Assembly: GCF_021295345.1 (NCBI RefSeq)
Contig: NZ_JAIMJB010000014.1
Coordinates: 62,001-126,000 of the forward strand
Reading direction: 5' to 3'
DNA length: 64,000 bases
From: Motilimonas eburnea
Lineage (GTDB): Bacteria; Pseudomonadota; Gammaproteobacteria; Enterobacterales; CBDFNC01
The notes beneath the pieces are model-generated. The model saw only the letters and a list, made by a program, of their open reading frames with translations. It was not told where the DNA came from and did no database searches. This document shows positions 62,172 to 64,000 of this stretch, in pieces (within the stretch, counting starts at the first letter, position 1; every line of letters begins with the position of its first letter). A program made the translations under genes and the position numbers.

Positions 62172-63122
62172 TTAATCCGTCACCACGGCAAACTGCGCGC
62201 CTAAATTCTCATGCTGATGGCGTTCGGCTTTTGGCAAAATAATAAACAAACCTTCAAATTCGGCGGCATTTTGTTCGCCACTGATGATGCAAACCGTCAT
62301 CTTCACTTTGACTTTACAGCCTTTCTTCAGCCCCTCAAAGCTGCCATCGATATTGTCTTTCAAGATCACCGCCCTTGGCAGTTCAGTCACCGGCTGACGG
62401 TAGGCAATTTCCCCTTTGGCCACCACAATTTCACCGTCAAAGCCTTGCTCTTTCATTTTCAGCCAACATAAGCCCCAAGCCGTTAACGTGGCTTGGCTGT
62501 AGATACTGCCAGCAAACATGGCATGCTTGGTATTCACATTGGCGTGTAAACTGGCACGGGTTTCAAAGCGCTCGCCCGTGTATTGATACACGCTAATGCC
62601 CATTTTTTCGCTGATGGGAATTTGCTCTGCCCACACGCGCTCTAACTCCAAACATAACTCGGGCGTGCGTAATAAACTTTTGGCCGGGGCCAACTGCTTG
62701 ATCATTTGTAACAGCTGGGTGCCTTCCATCCGATGAGGCTCACGCTGAGCGGCGTGATAACCGTGATTTTCAAAGAAGGGGATGGCTTTAATGCGCGACA
62801 ATAGCACGATACGCTTTGCCCCCGCATCACGGGCGGCCTGCTCTAATGATTTGAGAAGCAATGATCCGATCCCTTTACCACGATGATTGGGCTCAACCGC
62901 CATGTAGCGAATTTGCGCCTCATCGGCATCGGTGACATAAACTCGACCGACGGCCAGCGGCTGACCATCTTTATCTTGGATCATACGATGCAGAGCATGA
63001 GGGTCGTAGCCATCCTGCTCAGAGCCTTTTGGTAACTGCAGTGGCGCATTCAAAATAGACCAACGAAAATGAAAGTAATTTTCTAGCTCTGCCGCTGTGG
63101 TCGGTTCAAAAATATGATACAA
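62172..63122 (-). CDS. Fused GNAT acetyltransferase / hotdog thioesterase (YiiD-like)
   Basis: A 316-aa fusion. The N-terminal GNAT domain (about 1-150) has YMAVEPNHRGKGIGSLLLKS, the acetyl-CoA binding motif. The C-terminal hotdog-like domain (about 170-316) includes KHAMFAGSIYSQATLTAWGL, as in E. coli YiiD/FabY, which is implicated in fatty-acid synthesis. TTG 63122, about 7 nt after GAGGAG, fits the domain boundary (LYHIFEPTTAAELEN); the frame is open to 63188. Confidence 0.85.
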   Translation of the reverse strand: MYHIFEPTTAAELENYFHFRWSILNAPLQLPKGSEQDGYDPHALHRMIQDKDGQPLAVGRVYVTDADEAQIRYMAVEPNHRGKGIGSLLLKSLEQAARDAGAKRIVLLSRIKAIPFFENHGYHAAQREPHRMEGTQLLQMIKQLAPAKSLLRTPELCLELERVWAEQIPISEKMGISVYQYTGERFETRASLHANVNTKHAMFAGSIYSQATLTAWGLCWLKMKEQGFDGEIVVAKGEIAYRQPVTELPRAVILKDNIDGSFEGLKKGCKVKVKMTVCIISGEQNAAEFEGLFIILPKAERHQHENLGAQFAVVTD

Positions 63123-63297
63123 GCTGGATCTCCTCTTCGACCCATCTATATTGCCTAGCCTGAGCGCAATATTCAATCCTCTCACCAAGCAAATTTTGTG
63201 GCCTAGAGCCTGATAAAAACAGCAATAAATTTAAATTTAAAAACAATAGGTTATACTAAATCCATCCCACTTACCTAAGTTAGTAAGAAGACGTAAG

Positions 63298-63951
63298 ATG
63301 TTATCAGACCAACAGCTCATCAATCGACTCACTCAAGCTCAAGTGAAACACTTAGTACATCAAGATGGGCAGCAGTGGGTATTATTTGAAGATCAAGAGT
63401 ACTTTTGGCTTACCCTAAACACGGTTGTGCAAAGCATTATGGCCAAGGCCGCCCCTGCACAACTTATTTTTAATTATCACCGCCAATTGGTTAAGCATTT
63501 GCCCAAGCAATTCAACAGCATGATAGAGCTTGGCTTGGGCGGCGGCAGCTTGATCCGCTATTTATTGCAACAAAACTCGCGGCTCGACTACACCTGCGTT
63601 GAACTTAGCCCTTTAGCCATAGACTGGTTTTCGCAGTACTTTAATCCCGCAGGTCACCCGATAAACTTGATTCAAGGCGATGCCGCAACGCAGTTGGCGC
63701 AATTACCCAGCGCAGAGGTGCTGTTGTGCGATCTATTCAGTGACTTTGGCAGCCCGGCTTGCTTGTTTGAGCTCGATTTTCACCGCCTGTGCCAAACCAA
63801 GTTCACTCACACCATGATCATCAACTTATTACCGAGAACCATGGAAGAGTTGAGCCAAGTGGTGCGTTTATGCCAACAAGTGGGGATAGCCCCAAGCCAG
63901 GTGATCAAGTTAGAAAACATGCGTAACCACCTTATCATTCTACAAAAATAA
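63298..63951 (+). CDS. Class I SAM methyltransferase / spermidine synthase-like protein
   Basis: A 217-aa protein with motif I IELGLGGGSLIRYLL (about 76-90), the acidic VELSPLAIDW and the GDAATQLAQ and VLLCDLFSD motifs, resembling the spermine/spermidine synthase fold. It is shorter than true spermidine synthases and lacks an obvious N-terminal oligomerisation domain, so polyamine synthesis is not assumed. The last 49 bases of the window contain no feature. Confidence 0.75.
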   Translation: MLSDQQLINRLTQAQVKHLVHQDGQQWVLFEDQEYFWLTLNTVVQSIMAKAAPAQLIFNYHRQLVKHLPKQFNSMIELGLGGGSLIRYLLQQNSRLDYTCVELSPLAIDWFSQYFNPAGHPINLIQGDAATQLAQLPSAEVLLCDLFSDFGSPACLFELDFHRLCQTKFTHTMIINLLPRTMEELSQVVRLCQQVGIAPSQVIKLENMRNHLIILQK

Positions 63952-64000
63952 GCTTGATACCCTTTGTTACAAAGCCAGACTTAATCCAAACAGCTTGTTT

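Overview
The window is chromosomal DNA of a marine-type gammaproteobacterium, most like the order Alteromonadales (Shewanella, Ferrimonas or Motilimonas relatives). The evidence is gene content and order: radC / coaBC-dut-slmA, rph-pyrE, yicC, gmk-rpoZ-spoT-trmH-recG, protein sequences close to the E. coli and Shewanella forms, a chitinase, a rhombosortase-type lipoprotein, and Vibrio/Shewanella-like dispersed repeats. The species cannot be fixed from sequence reading alone. No rRNA, tRNA, CRISPR array or replication origin was seen.

Layout. 0-4.2 kb holds housekeeping genes (radC, coaBC, dut, slmA, mscS). 4.3-7.8 kb is a four-gene Mce/Mla-type lipid transport operon with a STAS-fused permease, followed by a PafA-like phosphatase. 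9.6-12.8 kb has a MITE-like element and a TetR regulator facing a two-gene operon behind paired palindromic operators. 12.9-17.6 kb is a chitin locus: a secreted GH18 chitinase with two C-terminal chitin-binding modules, preceded by a gene whose product joins a periplasmic GH18 domain lacking its catalytic acid, a transmembrane helix and a cytoplasmic LytTR DNA-binding domain. I read this second protein as a one-component chitin sensor and consider it the most interesting object here. pyrE, rph and yicC follow.

20.5-48.9 kb separates yicC from gmk, which are normally close neighbours, and looks like a large accessory insertion. Its first part (20.7-36.7 kb) is a defence and toxin-antitoxin island: DarT/DarG, an MrcB-type AAA+ GTPase with a DUF2357 PD-(D/E)XK nuclease (McrBC-like), a truncated HTH regulator, a frameshifted hipA with an intact hipB, an unknown 373-aa protein, a second intact hipBA pair, a MerR-methyltransferase fusion, a SEC-C protein and a degenerate DUF4143 ATPase behind three operators spaced exactly 32 bp. 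Then come a phosphatase, a GGDEF-EAL protein, an MntA antitoxin gene whose hepT partner is reduced to a 3' scrap beside a MITE-like element, a LysR/FMN-reductase pair, a rhombotarget lipoprotein, an AraC-type membrane regulator with a periplasmic isochorismatase-like protein, and a large lipoprotein.

48.9-60.2 kb is the gmk-rpoZ-spoT-trmH...recG block, interrupted between trmH and recG by ybaK-like, an RpoH-type sigma factor, a MarR regulator, pldA, DUF4272 and TonB-like genes. Near-identical CCTAGG-centred palindromes lie upstream of both marR and the sigma-factor gene, suggesting one regulator controls both. The end holds an AsmA-like gene, a YiiD-like acetyltransferase/thioesterase and a methyltransferase. 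Dispersed repeats include REP hairpins with 17-bp 'ladder' duplications and at least two MITE-like families.
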